Positions 16,503 to 22,425 of a stretch of 33,115 nt of DNA are shown one piece after another. Under the pieces are notes generated by a model. It was not told where the DNA came from and did no database searches. It saw only the letters and a list, made by a program, of their open reading frames with translations. Each line of letters opens with the position of its first letter. Within the stretch, counting starts at the first letter, position 1. Source of the stretch: a virus; the IMG/VR virus record IMGVR_UViG_3300030101_001681, positions 1 through 33,115 of that record. One strand, written 5' to 3'. A program made the translations under genes and the position numbers.

Positions 16503-16962
16503 AAGTGCTAAAATTATCGTTAGGCATTTGTACAGACAGCGTTATTCCCCATCCAGCTAATTCATTTTCAAAACGATCCTGGAAAGGCTCAGCTGTAACT
16601 TCTCCAGCTACTTGGAGGTCACTATTTTCTAATAGCGTACCTCTTCTTAAATGGCTCTGTAGATCATTTACAACAGCAAGCTGAGTATTTAATATATCTT
16701 GCAGGTTATCATTACCATAAAATGAATCATAAGTATTTTCATTCTTGTTTTTGTCGACAATATCCATAGACAATACACTAATGTCTGCTGTCATAACGTA
16801 GTCACTAAAGACTACGTTTCCTATGCTTATGTGTGACAATGGAAATATAGTTGTCTTAGTTAAGTCAACCTCCATTATATCACCAAAGGTTACAGTATTA
16901 GTGATATTATTGGCTCTTAGCCTGTCTTTAATCTTGTCTAATAAGTCGTATACTTCTTTCAT
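16495..16962 (-). CDS. tail terminator-like protein
   Basis: 155 aa. Helical start (MKEVYDLLDKIKDRLRANNI), then a beta-rich body ending in FENELAGWGITLSVQMPN, a layout typical of small tail terminator or tail completion proteins. Its ATG overlaps the stop of the -1 frame of the tail assembly chaperone gene (ATGA), evidence that this -1 frame is translated. Confidence 0.55.
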   Translation of the reverse strand: MKEVYDLLDKIKDRLRANNITNTVTFGDIMEVDLTKTTIFPLSHISIGNVVFSDYVMTADISVLSMDIVDKNKNENTYDSFYGNDNLQDILNTQLAVVNDLQSHLRRGTLLENSDLQVAGEVTAEPFQDRFENELAGWGITLSVQMPNDNFSTCE

Positions 16963-17213
16963 TTTATTTTCTTAATAGCCGCAGCTTCTAATTGATTCTT
17001 TTCTTTCTCAAATTCAAGCCAACTTAAGGCTTGCGTAACTTTGAGTTTTGTAACTTCTTCAAATTTGAGGAGGTCTCCTTTAGCGATTGCATAAATTGAC
17101 TGATACCAACCCCATTTTCTGCCAAAGCTTGCCTCAGCTCCGAGTCCTCCTTCTGAGCCTCCTTCTGTAAATAACCCATCAAATAAACTGACAGTTCTTT
17201 CCCTAAACGATAA
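16959..17213 (-). CDS. -1 frame extension of the tail assembly chaperone
   Basis: An 84-codon open frame reached by a -1 slip on the T9 run at 17212-17220. The encoded part contains SLFDGLFTEGGSEGG, then KWGWYQSIYAIAKGDLLKFE and FEKEKNQLEAAAIKKIK. It has no start codon of its own near the slip, shows protein-like composition, and ends at 16959-16961 in an ATGA overlap with the next gene. The fused product would be 256 aa, and the first about 190 nt are read in two frames. It corresponds to the T part of the lambda G/GT system, which recruits the tape measure protein. Confidence 0.75.
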   Translation of the reverse strand, partial: LSFRERTVSLFDGLFTEGGSEGGLGAEASFGRKWGWYQSIYAIAKGDLLKFEEVTKLKVTQALSWLEFEKEKNQLEAAAIKKIK

Positions 17214-17728
17214 AAAAAAACCACAGCCCCCAGTGCTACATCAATAGGCATATCTTTCATTACCTCTGAGTATTTATCTGAGCTTTCGTAGTTTTCTATA
17301 AGGTACATTCCTCTTTTCTCGAAAGTAATCGGTCTGTATAATACAGCCATAGCTTTATGCATATCACTCCAGTCAGCCATATAAGTGTCTAAGTCAACAA
17401 ATTCTCCTAAAGAGATGCTATCGAGCTTGGGTATAAACCCAAACTCTACCTCATCACCATTTGGGTCCTTTAATGAGAACCTGCTTATCATAGGAGTCTC
17501 TACTTTAAACAACTCATTAAGGTGGTTTATTACAAAGTTGAAGTCAGTAAGCTTCATATTATAGGCTTCCTTTAGAGTCAGCCCACAAAAGACCTCCAGC
17601 ATTTTAAGATTAAGAAACTCTGGGTCTTGAGCGTCCTTATTATCCTCGGACAACTTATAGAACTTTTGATATTCTGAAAGCTTAATTCCTCTTAGCGACT
17701 TGGGGATGTCTATCTTTAACTGCTTCAT
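17024..17728 (-). CDS. tail assembly chaperone, frame-0 product
   Basis: 234 aa, starting at MKQLKIDIPKSLRGIKLSEY. A mostly helical protein with DWSDMHKAMAVLYRPI and DMPIDVALGAVVFFYRLGKE in the second half, the pattern of tail assembly chaperones in this phage group as I recall it. Frame 0 continues past the slip site for about 62 codons, rich in Lys, Glu and Gln. The start is supported by the motif GTTATATTAGTATG; upstream in-frame codons read into the non-coding leader. It is the first gene of the tail module, separated from terminase by the foreign island. Confidence 0.75.
   Translation of the reverse strand: MKQLKIDIPKSLRGIKLSEYQKFYKLSEDNKDAQDPEFLNLKMLEVFCGLTLKEAYNMKLTDFNFVINHLNELFKVETPMISRFSLKDPNGDEVEFGFIPKLDSISLGEFVDLDTYMADWSDMHKAMAVLYRPITFEKRGMYLIENYESSDKYSEVMKDMPIDVALGAVVFFYRLGKELSVYLMGYLQKEAQKEDSELRQALAENGVGISQFMQSLKETSSNLKKLQNSKLRKP
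17212..17220 (-). promoter_or_regulatory. -1 ribosomal frameshift slippery site
   Basis: Nine Ts on the minus strand. In frame 0 the codons are GTT TTT TTT TAT, which contains the canonical slippery heptamer T TTT TTT at 17219-17213. A one-base backward slip opens the 84-codon -1 frame that ends at 16959. Confidence 0.75.
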
Positions 17729-17743
17729 ACTAATATAACCAAT
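17726..17743 (-). promoter_or_regulatory. shared start-site motif, copy 3
   Basis: The minus strand reads GGTTATATTAGTATG before the chaperone ATG. An inverted relative (TTAGTTATATTAATATAG on the plus strand) lies about 50 bp upstream near 17790-17806. Confidence 0.5.
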
Positions 17744-17931
17744 ATTTAGTATCGGTGTACCATAAGCAGACCAAAACAAAAGATGGAAAAATTAGTTATA
17801 TTAATATAGAATTGGAATTTTGGGAGTCCCAAACGAACAAAATAGACAATTCGATATCCTTACTGGGTATTAATAAAGAGGTTGAGGGTAACTATGCTTT
17901 TATCTGAAAGCTAATCCTCTTTTCTAAATCG

Positions 17932-18029
17932 GTTGATTTTATTAAACCTGATATATACACCCCACCAAAACCCGTTTTACGTTGATTTTATTAAAGTGGA
18001 TATATACAACCCCGATTAATGCGTTTTAC
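17932..18029. repeat. two tandem 49-bp direct repeats
   Basis: Units 17932-17980 and 17981-18029 both begin GTTGATTTTATTAAA, share GATATATACA and CCCC in the middle, and end CGTTTTAC. A fragment GTTAAA follows. The 49-bp period is close to five helical turns, as often seen for protein-binding iterons. Confidence 0.85.
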
Positions 18030-18090
18030 GTTAAAGCTCTGAGCGGGGCGCAAATCTCCGGATAGGGGTAGGGTACCTGTCCTATGTTTA

Positions 18091-18127
18091 AGGCCCTTAG
18101 ACGCGCTGTGAGCGCCTCCTGGGGCCT
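18091..18127. other. GC-rich imperfect hairpin
   Basis: Outer stem AGGCCC/GGGCCT (18091-18096 with 18122-18127), symmetrical 6/6 internal loop, inner stem GCGCT/AGCGC with a GTG loop (18103-18115). A second, weaker pair ATAGG/CCTAT lies immediately upstream (about 18062-18085). There is no T run, so it is not a standard terminator; a structured RNA or protein-binding site is possible. Confidence 0.55.
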
Positions 18128-18169
18128 GTTCTCGTTTGGTTGATTATTTTTAAGGCGCGCGTATACCAC

Positions 18170-18200
18170 AAAAAAAAGCCTCACTAATTAGCAAGGCTTT
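18170..18200 (-). terminator. intrinsic terminator of the island operon
   Basis: Stem AAAGCCT/AGGCTTT (18175-18181 with 18194-18200), loop containing the palindrome CTAATTAG, followed on the minus strand by a run of eight Ts. It lies about 30 bp after the last island gene and insulates the island from the tail operon. Confidence 0.85.
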
Positions 18201-18228
18201 ATAAATTTATTCAATTATTATTTTTGTT

Positions 18229-18420
18229 CTATTTTGTTAGGTTTATAAATTCAGTTTGTTTAATTCTCTTATAAAATGTTTTATCGTCTGTTATATAATA
18301 TTCAGCGGGGGCGGTTATATCATATTCAATTATAGACAAAGCCTTTTTAATTGGGTAAAGCTTTTTTATTTCTTTGCTTTGTTTTCTGTAGTGTTCAAAC
18401 TGTTGTTTTGATTTGCTCAT
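18229..18420 (-). CDS. small basic protein of the island, unknown
   Basis: 63 aa, Lys-rich N-terminal helix (MSKSKQQFEHYRKQSKEIKK) and a C-terminal part with several Tyr/Thr residues. It overlaps the end of the GP88-family gene by 26 bp and is the last gene before the island terminator. It may be a partner of that protein. No family was recognised. Confidence 0.55.
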   Translation of the reverse strand: MSKSKQQFEHYRKQSKEIKKLYPIKKALSIIEYDITAPAEYYITDDKTFYKRIKQTEFINLTK

Positions 18421-19168
18421 TTTGTTTTGTGTTTAATATTTGGAATAGATTAGTGTTTATAATAAAACCGGTTTTGTCCTCCTTGGCTTTTCGTCCCTTA
18501 GCCCTGAGGCCCAATATAACGCCGGCGTGATTTAGCATAACTAGGTCGCTGGTATCACCGTCAACTACTTTAAAGCCTTTGTATCGGGTCGGCAGTTGAT
18601 CCGAGAAAACCGCGGACACATTAGCCCCGAGGCTTAAGGCCTCGAGGGCCTCGCGCTCATTGTCTTCAGCCCTGGAATAAGTCACAACATAATTAAGCGC
18701 GTTAATATACTTTTTTACTTTGCCTAATATTTTGGTATAATCATAGAAGACCGCGACCGGGGCCAGGTCTTCAATATTAAGGCCCGCGTATTTTTTCAAT
18801 AGATAAATAAAATCCTGGTCGCTGGTCCCGTTTAAACGAAAAGCTATTTGCTCCCCTTTCTTTTTAGCTTTGGCCGTTTCTTTTATTATTTCGCCCGCTA
18901 GCTTTTTAATGAATAGGCTTTTATCCTGTATATAAAAATTAGTTTTATTTATGCGCGCATTTTGTACGCTATTAAAAGCCCCCCGGCCGGCGTTATATAA
19001 ACAAGCCAGCGCGCAACCTTTTGAGGCTTTCGGACATAGGTTTACACCGGTTGAATTTTGGGTATGCGGGGCCAGGTATAAAATAAAGGTTTTAATCTCA
19101 TTCTTTGCCGTTTTCGCATTGGTATGGCCCGGGCTTAATAGCCGGGCCGGGATAGTATAATTTTTCAT
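18395..19168 (-). CDS. GP88-family phage protein (function unknown)
   Basis: 257 aa. Near the N-terminus it has NLCPKASKGCALACLYNAGR (C45, C52, C56), followed by AFNSVQNARINKT, then FRLNGTSDQDFIYLLKKY, YSRAEDNEREALEALSLGA and a C-terminal GLRAKGRKAKEDKTGFII. This combination matches the family known from mycobacteriophage Gene 88, present in many unrelated phages, with no established function. The Cys triad could bind a metal or cluster; the regular alternation of strands and helices would suit a TIM-barrel-like fold, which is inference. Codon use (GCC, GCG, CCG, CGG) is clearly GC-richer than in all flanking phage genes, indicating recent acquisition. It starts by ATGA overlap with the preceding gene. 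Confidence 0.7.
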   Translation of the reverse strand: MKNYTIPARLLSPGHTNAKTAKNEIKTFILYLAPHTQNSTGVNLCPKASKGCALACLYNAGRGAFNSVQNARINKTNFYIQDKSLFIKKLAGEIIKETAKAKKKGEQIAFRLNGTSDQDFIYLLKKYAGLNIEDLAPVAVFYDYTKILGKVKKYINALNYVVTYSRAEDNEREALEALSLGANVSAVFSDQLPTRYKGFKVVDGDTSDLVMLNHAGVILGLRAKGRKAKEDKTGFIINTNLFQILNTKQNEQIKTTV

Positions 19169-19383
19169 TGTATTAATTTTAATAGTTTACGTTCAATAAA
19201 TGTATAAATAAATTCAGCCGGCAAATCAAAGCTTTTGCCGTCCGCTGTAATTGTGGCCTGTATTACTTCGGCATCATTGGCCCCGGGCGTTTCATTGTCA
19301 CCGGTCCAGTCTGTTAATAATAAGGTGAAATCTAGCTGGTAGCCGTCCCCTATAAAGGTCTCATATTGTTTACGTTCTTTCAT
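19165..19383 (-). CDS. small acidic protein of the island, unknown
   Basis: 72 aa with an Asp/Thr-rich middle (DWTGDNETPGANDAEVIQAT) and a hydrophobic C-terminal helix (FIYTFIERKLLKLIQ, amphipathic). Codon use is like the GP88-family gene. The ATGA overlap with that gene implies a coupled pair. The function is not recognised. Confidence 0.6.
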   Translation of the reverse strand: MKERKQYETFIGDGYQLDFTLLLTDWTGDNETPGANDAEVIQATITADGKSFDLPAEFIYTFIERKLLKLIQ

Positions 19384-19393
19384 TTCATTTAAT

Positions 19394-19528
19394 TTAATTA
19401 TCGTCTAAATATTCAAGGATTTGATTATATACGCCAGGAAAATCTCTGTGTAAAATTGCGACAATTTCCCCGTCTGCGTGTTCATTATATATTCTTACTT
19501 TTTCCTGGTCCTGGTTAAAATTTATCAT
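19394..19528 (-). CDS. small acidic protein of the island, unknown
   Basis: 44 aa (MINFNQDQEKVRIYNEHADG ... LEYLDDN). It starts by ATGA overlap with the gene before it and ends 10 bp before the next start, so it is a convincing operon member despite its size. Acidic, no transmembrane segment, no family recognised. Confidence 0.55.
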   Translation of the reverse strand: MINFNQDQEKVRIYNEHADGEIVAILHRDFPGVYNQILEYLDDN

Positions 19529-19875
19529 CTGTTAATTATTTTATTTAGTTTATTAATATTCTCAATTGCTTTGTCGATACGCTCCATTGAGTCCGCAAAT
19601 GTATCATTGAAAAATTTATATTCTATCCCGTCAATTTTTGCGGATATAATCCGCTCAAATTTGATTGCCCTATATTGTTTTTTTGACATATTAAACAAAA
19701 CTAAATTCTTAGCCTTGATTGGATCATATTTTAACGATCCACCTTTTAAATAAGATTTAACGCCAAATCTAAATTTTCCCGCGCCTAATGATTTGTCCTC
19801 GCGTGAATAAGTAAGGGAAAAGATTTTTCCGCCTTTTGTCTTTTCTAGTAATTCAAAATAATTTAAAGTTTCCAT
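19525..19875 (-). CDS. unknown island protein
   Basis: 116 aa from METLNYFELLEKTKGGKIFS. Basic, mixed alpha/beta, with FRFGVKSYLKGG and a C-terminal helix (DSMERIDKAIENINKLNKII). A longer in-frame reading to 19941 exists but overlaps a separate 27-aa membrane peptide, so the shorter start is preferred. It lies downstream of a promoter-like sequence and is the first soluble protein of the island operon. No function recognised. Confidence 0.55.
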   Translation of the reverse strand: METLNYFELLEKTKGGKIFSLTYSREDKSLGAGKFRFGVKSYLKGGSLKYDPIKAKNLVLFNMSKKQYRAIKFERIISAKIDGIEYKFFNDTFADSMERIDKAIENINKLNKIINR

Positions 19876-19885
19876 TCTGTAATAA

Positions 19886-19969
19886 TTAAAGGTTAATAAA
19901 ATAATTGATAAAATGCCCGATGATATAACCACCAAAAGCAAATAAGTAAAGGTTTGTAATTAGTTTCAT
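19886..19969 (-). CDS. 27-aa membrane peptide at the head of the island operon
   Basis: MKLITNLYLFAFGGYIIGHF then INYFINL, a single hydrophobic helix. The ATG is about 20 bp after the predicted transcription start of the promoter-like element at 19995-20025, and the stop is 10 bp before the next ATG. It could be a real small membrane protein or a leader peptide. Confidence 0.4.
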   Translation of the reverse strand: MKLITNLYLFAFGGYIIGHFINYFINL

Positions 19970-20325
19970 TTGATTAAATGTTTTAAAGTTTCTACAAATA
20001 TAAACATTTTATTAACACATACAACAAATAAAGATAAAAATCAAGCACCCCCCCTACTTTTTTTTTAATTGTGGGCGGGGGATCTTTACAAAATGAATTC
20101 TAAACTGTATATAATAGGAACGGGCGCGCGTTATTTACAAAACATTTTTAACATATCCAAGCCCAAAACCTTATCAATAATAAATCTAAATAGTGGATTT
20201 GCGGGGGGTACTGCGTTTAAGAGGGTACTGCGTTTAAGAATCCAGTTGCGAGTTCCTGGGCCTACTGCGTTTAAGAATTTCGGGGCCACTGCGTTTAAGA
20301 ATCTACCCCTACTGCGTTTAAGAAT
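19942..20325. other. mostly gene-free region upstream of the island operon
   Basis: About 380 bp between the island operon and the terminase stop. It holds the 27-aa membrane peptide, one promoter-like element reading towards the island, a poly-pyrimidine segment (about 20045-20068) and five copies of the CTGCGTTTAAGA repeat. The possible plus-strand reading through the repeats has no support. Confidence 0.55.
19995..20025 (-). promoter_or_regulatory. Bacteroidota-type promoter of the island operon
   Basis: The minus strand has GTTG (20025-20022), a 19-bp spacer and TATATTTG (20002-19995), matching the -33 TTG and -7 TAnnTTTG boxes of Bacteroidota. Transcription would start near 19988, about 20 bp before the first ATG. 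Confidence 0.55.
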
Positions 20326-20330
20326 CTACC
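20209..20330. repeat. array of five CTGCGTTTAAGA repeats overlapping the terminase end
   Basis: ACTGCGTTTAAGA occurs at about 20210, 20227, 20264, 20288 and 20311 with irregular spacing (17, 37, 24 and 23 bp). The last two copies extend to ACTGCGTTTAAGAATCTACC, and the final copy contains the terminase stop codon (20326-20328). A sixth copy, ACTGCGTTTAAA, is at 29583. In the transcript orientation the core reads TTAAACGCAGT. Confidence 0.85.
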
Positions 20331-21537
20331 GGATCACATAAGTGCCACGCTTGGCATTGATCTCTGCAAACTGAAGAGCATATCTCATTGCATCGATACA
20401 GTGATTCCACTTGTCTATTGGCCGCTCATTGCGAGCGTGCCATACATAATTGTTCAGCTCTTTGATTATATTCTCTGACTTAGCATCTACTATAATCTCA
20501 TAGTCCTGCATAAGGGCTATCCCTGAAAGGATAGACCCTTTACCTTTCTTTGCTCCTTTTACATTACAGCCATAAACCTCCCGGAGTTCCTGTATCATCC
20601 TAGGCTCATTGTTGTCTGTTATAATTATAGAGTCCAAGGCGTGTCTTATATTCCTTTCCCCTATTTCTTTTGTAGATAGTCCAGGCTTAACGAAACACTC
20701 CTGGACCCACATAATCCTATGTTCGGTGTCTACAGAGCATCTAATAAGCGTTGTTGGGTCTGTAGAGAATCCGTAATCTTGTCCGTATACAATTTGATGG
20801 TAGTCTTTGAATTGGCCAGTCCTCCAGTTGGTGATCACCACACCTTCAGCCTTGTCAATCCACCCACCCATTATCTGGTGCAGATACTTCCTGGGGTTCT
20901 TCTTGCGCATTATCTCTACCTGCTCTACAAATGACTTAGACAAATGTTCTTTATTATCTATATAGCTGGTGTGAATATATGTTACATTATCTTTCCAAGA
21001 ATTAGATCCTGCTTCTACTCGCTTGGCAGCGAAGAAGCGTTGGTATATCCAATGTTCCTTTGTAGTAGGGTTGAGGATAAGTATACACCTATTTTGTTTA
21101 TCCTTATCTCTTACAGACTGATCTATCTTATCAAAGCTGTCTTCGTCTATAAGTTCTTCTGCTTCATCCAAGACAAAGGTTGTAATACCTTGTAAGGACT
21201 TAAGCGCAGCGGTTTGGTTACCGCTGCTGGTCTTGATACCTTTAAATATTATTGAGCTTCCAGTAGCTGTGTTTAAGATTTCGTCCTTGGTTATCCTGAA
21301 GTGTTTAGCAATACCAAACAGCTCAAGCTTCTCCAGGAACTCTGGTATAATAGAAGTAGCAGCAGAGACCATAGTATACCTAGTGAACAGTATCTTATGG
21401 CCCTTCTCCATTGTAAGGAAAGCTAGGAAGGTATTTACTGCAAAGGACTTGCCGGATCCCCTACCACCCGTCACTACAAAGTAACGGGTGTCATTTCCTA
21501 AAGCTTGGTATTTATCGTGAAGTTGAGGACTTGCCAC
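20326..21537 (-). CDS. terL: terminase large subunit
   Basis: 403 aa. The ATPase domain has Walker A GGRGSGKS (residues 24-31) and Walker B FVLDEAEE (121-128). The nuclease domain shows D254 (YGQDYGF), D308 (IIITDNN) and D382 (HCIDAMRYAL), the expected acidic triad of the RNase H-like fold. This is the Terminase_3 (PBSX/SPP1-like) type. The enzyme cuts concatemers and drives DNA through the portal. The start is GTG (21535-21537) inside the end of a 54-aa gene; no better ATG lies upstream in frame. Confidence 0.9.
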   Translation of the reverse strand: MASPQLHDKYQALGNDTRYFVVTGGRGSGKSFAVNTFLAFLTMEKGHKILFTRYTMVSAATSIIPEFLEKLELFGIAKHFRITKDEILNTATGSSIIFKGIKTSSGNQTAALKSLQGITTFVLDEAEELIDEDSFDKIDQSVRDKDKQNRCILILNPTTKEHWIYQRFFAAKRVEAGSNSWKDNVTYIHTSYIDNKEHLSKSFVEQVEIMRKKNPRKYLHQIMGGWIDKAEGVVITNWRTGQFKDYHQIVYGQDYGFSTDPTTLIRCSVDTEHRIMWVQECFVKPGLSTKEIGERNIRHALDSIIITDNNEPRMIQELREVYGCNVKGAKKGKGSILSGIALMQDYEIIVDAKSENIIKELNNYVWHARNERPIDKWNHCIDAMRYALQFAEINAKRGTYVIR

Positions 21538-21676
21538 TAGATTCTTTTGGGTTAAGAACCCCTCTTGGGGATAATTTAGCTGGCTTTACATAATAGCCTA
21601 GTATTGGATTAACAAGATAATTCCAAAAATCATCTGGGAAATCTTTTGGATCATTGATCTGTCTCTTCTTGTTCAT
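21512..21676 (-). CDS. small basic protein between terminase subunits
   Basis: 54 aa (MNKKRQINDPKDFPDDFWNY ... KSSTSR). It begins inside the end of the small-subunit gene (26-bp overlap) and ends 26 bp inside the large-subunit gene in another frame. It fills the only gap between the subunits. Composition is protein-like (DDFWNYLVNPILGYYVKP). It may be a packaging accessory factor; function unknown. Confidence 0.6.
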   Translation of the reverse strand: MNKKRQINDPKDFPDDFWNYLVNPILGYYVKPAKLSPRGVLNPKESSGKSSTSR

Positions 21677-22076
21677 CTTGTTCTGGTGTTATATCTATTG
21701 TGTTATCTATCTCAGGAGCCTGCTGAGTTCCAGCAAATATGTTTGTGATGGGTATATCTAGCTTTTGACCTCCGCTAGTATAGTCTACACTTTCTGTAGG
21801 CTTGCCATACTTATATTCAAAGAGCAATTTCATATGGGCGAAAGAGGACTTGGCTTGCTTCGCTAACTCGGCCCAGGCCTCTTCTTCAGAGCCAAAGACC
21901 TCCTTCATTGCGTTCAGAGCATAGATACCCATTCTATCCTTCTTAGCTTCATTAATAGCAGCAGGAGTAGCGTTAACCTTATTGGCTAAGAAATGCTTAT
22001 CTCCCTTCTTCCTACCATTGTTCCTACGACCATCGTTCTTCTTAATGTACTTAAACTCTTTCGGCTTTCTACCCAT
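21651..22076 (-). CDS. terminase small subunit-like protein
   Basis: 141 aa. Very basic N-terminus (MGRKPKEFKYIKKNDGRRNN), a helical middle (residues about 35-95, GIYALNAMKEVFGSEEEAWA) with KYGKPTESVDYTSGGQKLDI, and an acidic C-terminal tail (EQDEQEETDQ). This is the usual plan of small terminase or its DNA-binding partner: DNA recognition, oligomerisation, contact with the large subunit. The start carries the shared start-site motif. Position immediately upstream of the large subunit supports the call. Confidence 0.75.
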   Translation of the reverse strand: MGRKPKEFKYIKKNDGRRNNGRKKGDKHFLANKVNATPAAINEAKKDRMGIYALNAMKEVFGSEEEAWAELAKQAKSSFAHMKLLFEYKYGKPTESVDYTSGGQKLDIPITNIFAGTQQAPEIDNTIDITPEQDEQEETDQ

Positions 22077-22089
22077 ACTAATATAACTA
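22074..22089 (-). promoter_or_regulatory. shared start-site motif, copy 4
   Basis: TTAGTTATATTAGTATG on the minus strand, identical over the core to the copies at 4828 and 17726. Confidence 0.5.
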
Positions 22090-22090
22090 A

Positions 22091-22351
22091 TTATCTATCA
22101 GCGTGTTTATCATACAAGAAATTATAAATCTCCCATATTTTATTAGACACTCCTATCTTCGTATAAACCTTATTAGACCTTTTTTTATGTGCACCCCTCT
22201 GTATAATTATATTAAAAGAAGTGAATACATTCTTTACTTTATCTACGCCAACAGGATATATTTTATATCCGTTATTTATACACCAGGAAGCCTTCTTTTG
22301 ACTTACTAAAGAGTAGTCAATTTTTTCCTTTACCTTTTTCTTTTTTGCCAA
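22091..22351 (-). CDS. small basic protein, unknown
   Basis: 86 aa with a Lys-rich start (MAKKKKVKEKIDYSLVSQKK) and an aromatic-rich C-terminal part. The start is TTG (22349-22351); no ATG occurs in the frame near the N-terminus. It follows a 23-aa membrane peptide by 2 bp. Basic charge suggests nucleic-acid contact. No known function. Confidence 0.6.
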   Translation of the reverse strand: MAKKKKVKEKIDYSLVSQKKASWCINNGYKIYPVGVDKVKNVFTSFNIIIQRGAHKKRSNKVYTKIGVSNKIWEIYNFLYDKHADR

Positions 22352-22353
22352 GG

Positions 22354-22425
22354 TTAGTCTATAAATAACATTACTAATAAAATAAGTACGCCTATTAGAA
22401 ACATTGAAGCTATTATCTCAAACAT
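22354..22425 (-). CDS. 23-aa membrane peptide
   Basis: MFEIIASMFLIGVLILLVML then FID, almost entirely one hydrophobic helix. It starts 8 bp inside the end of the DnaA-like gene and stops 2 bp before the next start. Operon placement supports it, but such short peptides can arise by chance. Confidence 0.45.
   Translation of the reverse strand: MFEIIASMFLIGVLILLVMLFID

Larger units (their letters stand above)
17729..18169. other. gene-free region with repeats and structured GC-rich part
   Basis: No credible gene on either strand over about 440 bp. It holds, from low to high coordinates: the leader of the tail operon, an inverted copy of the start-site motif (about 17790-17806), two 49-bp tandem repeats (17932-18029) and a GC-rich part (18035-18160) with several hairpins. 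The GC-rich part contrasts sharply with the AT-rich phage background. It could act as a promoter/operator, a non-coding RNA or a replication origin; sequence alone does not decide. Confidence 0.6.

Noticed and set aside
17781-17931. Possible small gene upstream of the tail chaperone
   Set aside because: No start codon with a useful open frame on the minus strand; in-frame extension of the chaperone here would be non-coding-like.
20209-20330. CRISPR-like array
   Set aside because: Repeat core is only about 13 bp and spacing is irregular (17-37 bp); no cas genes; one end coincides with the terminase stop.
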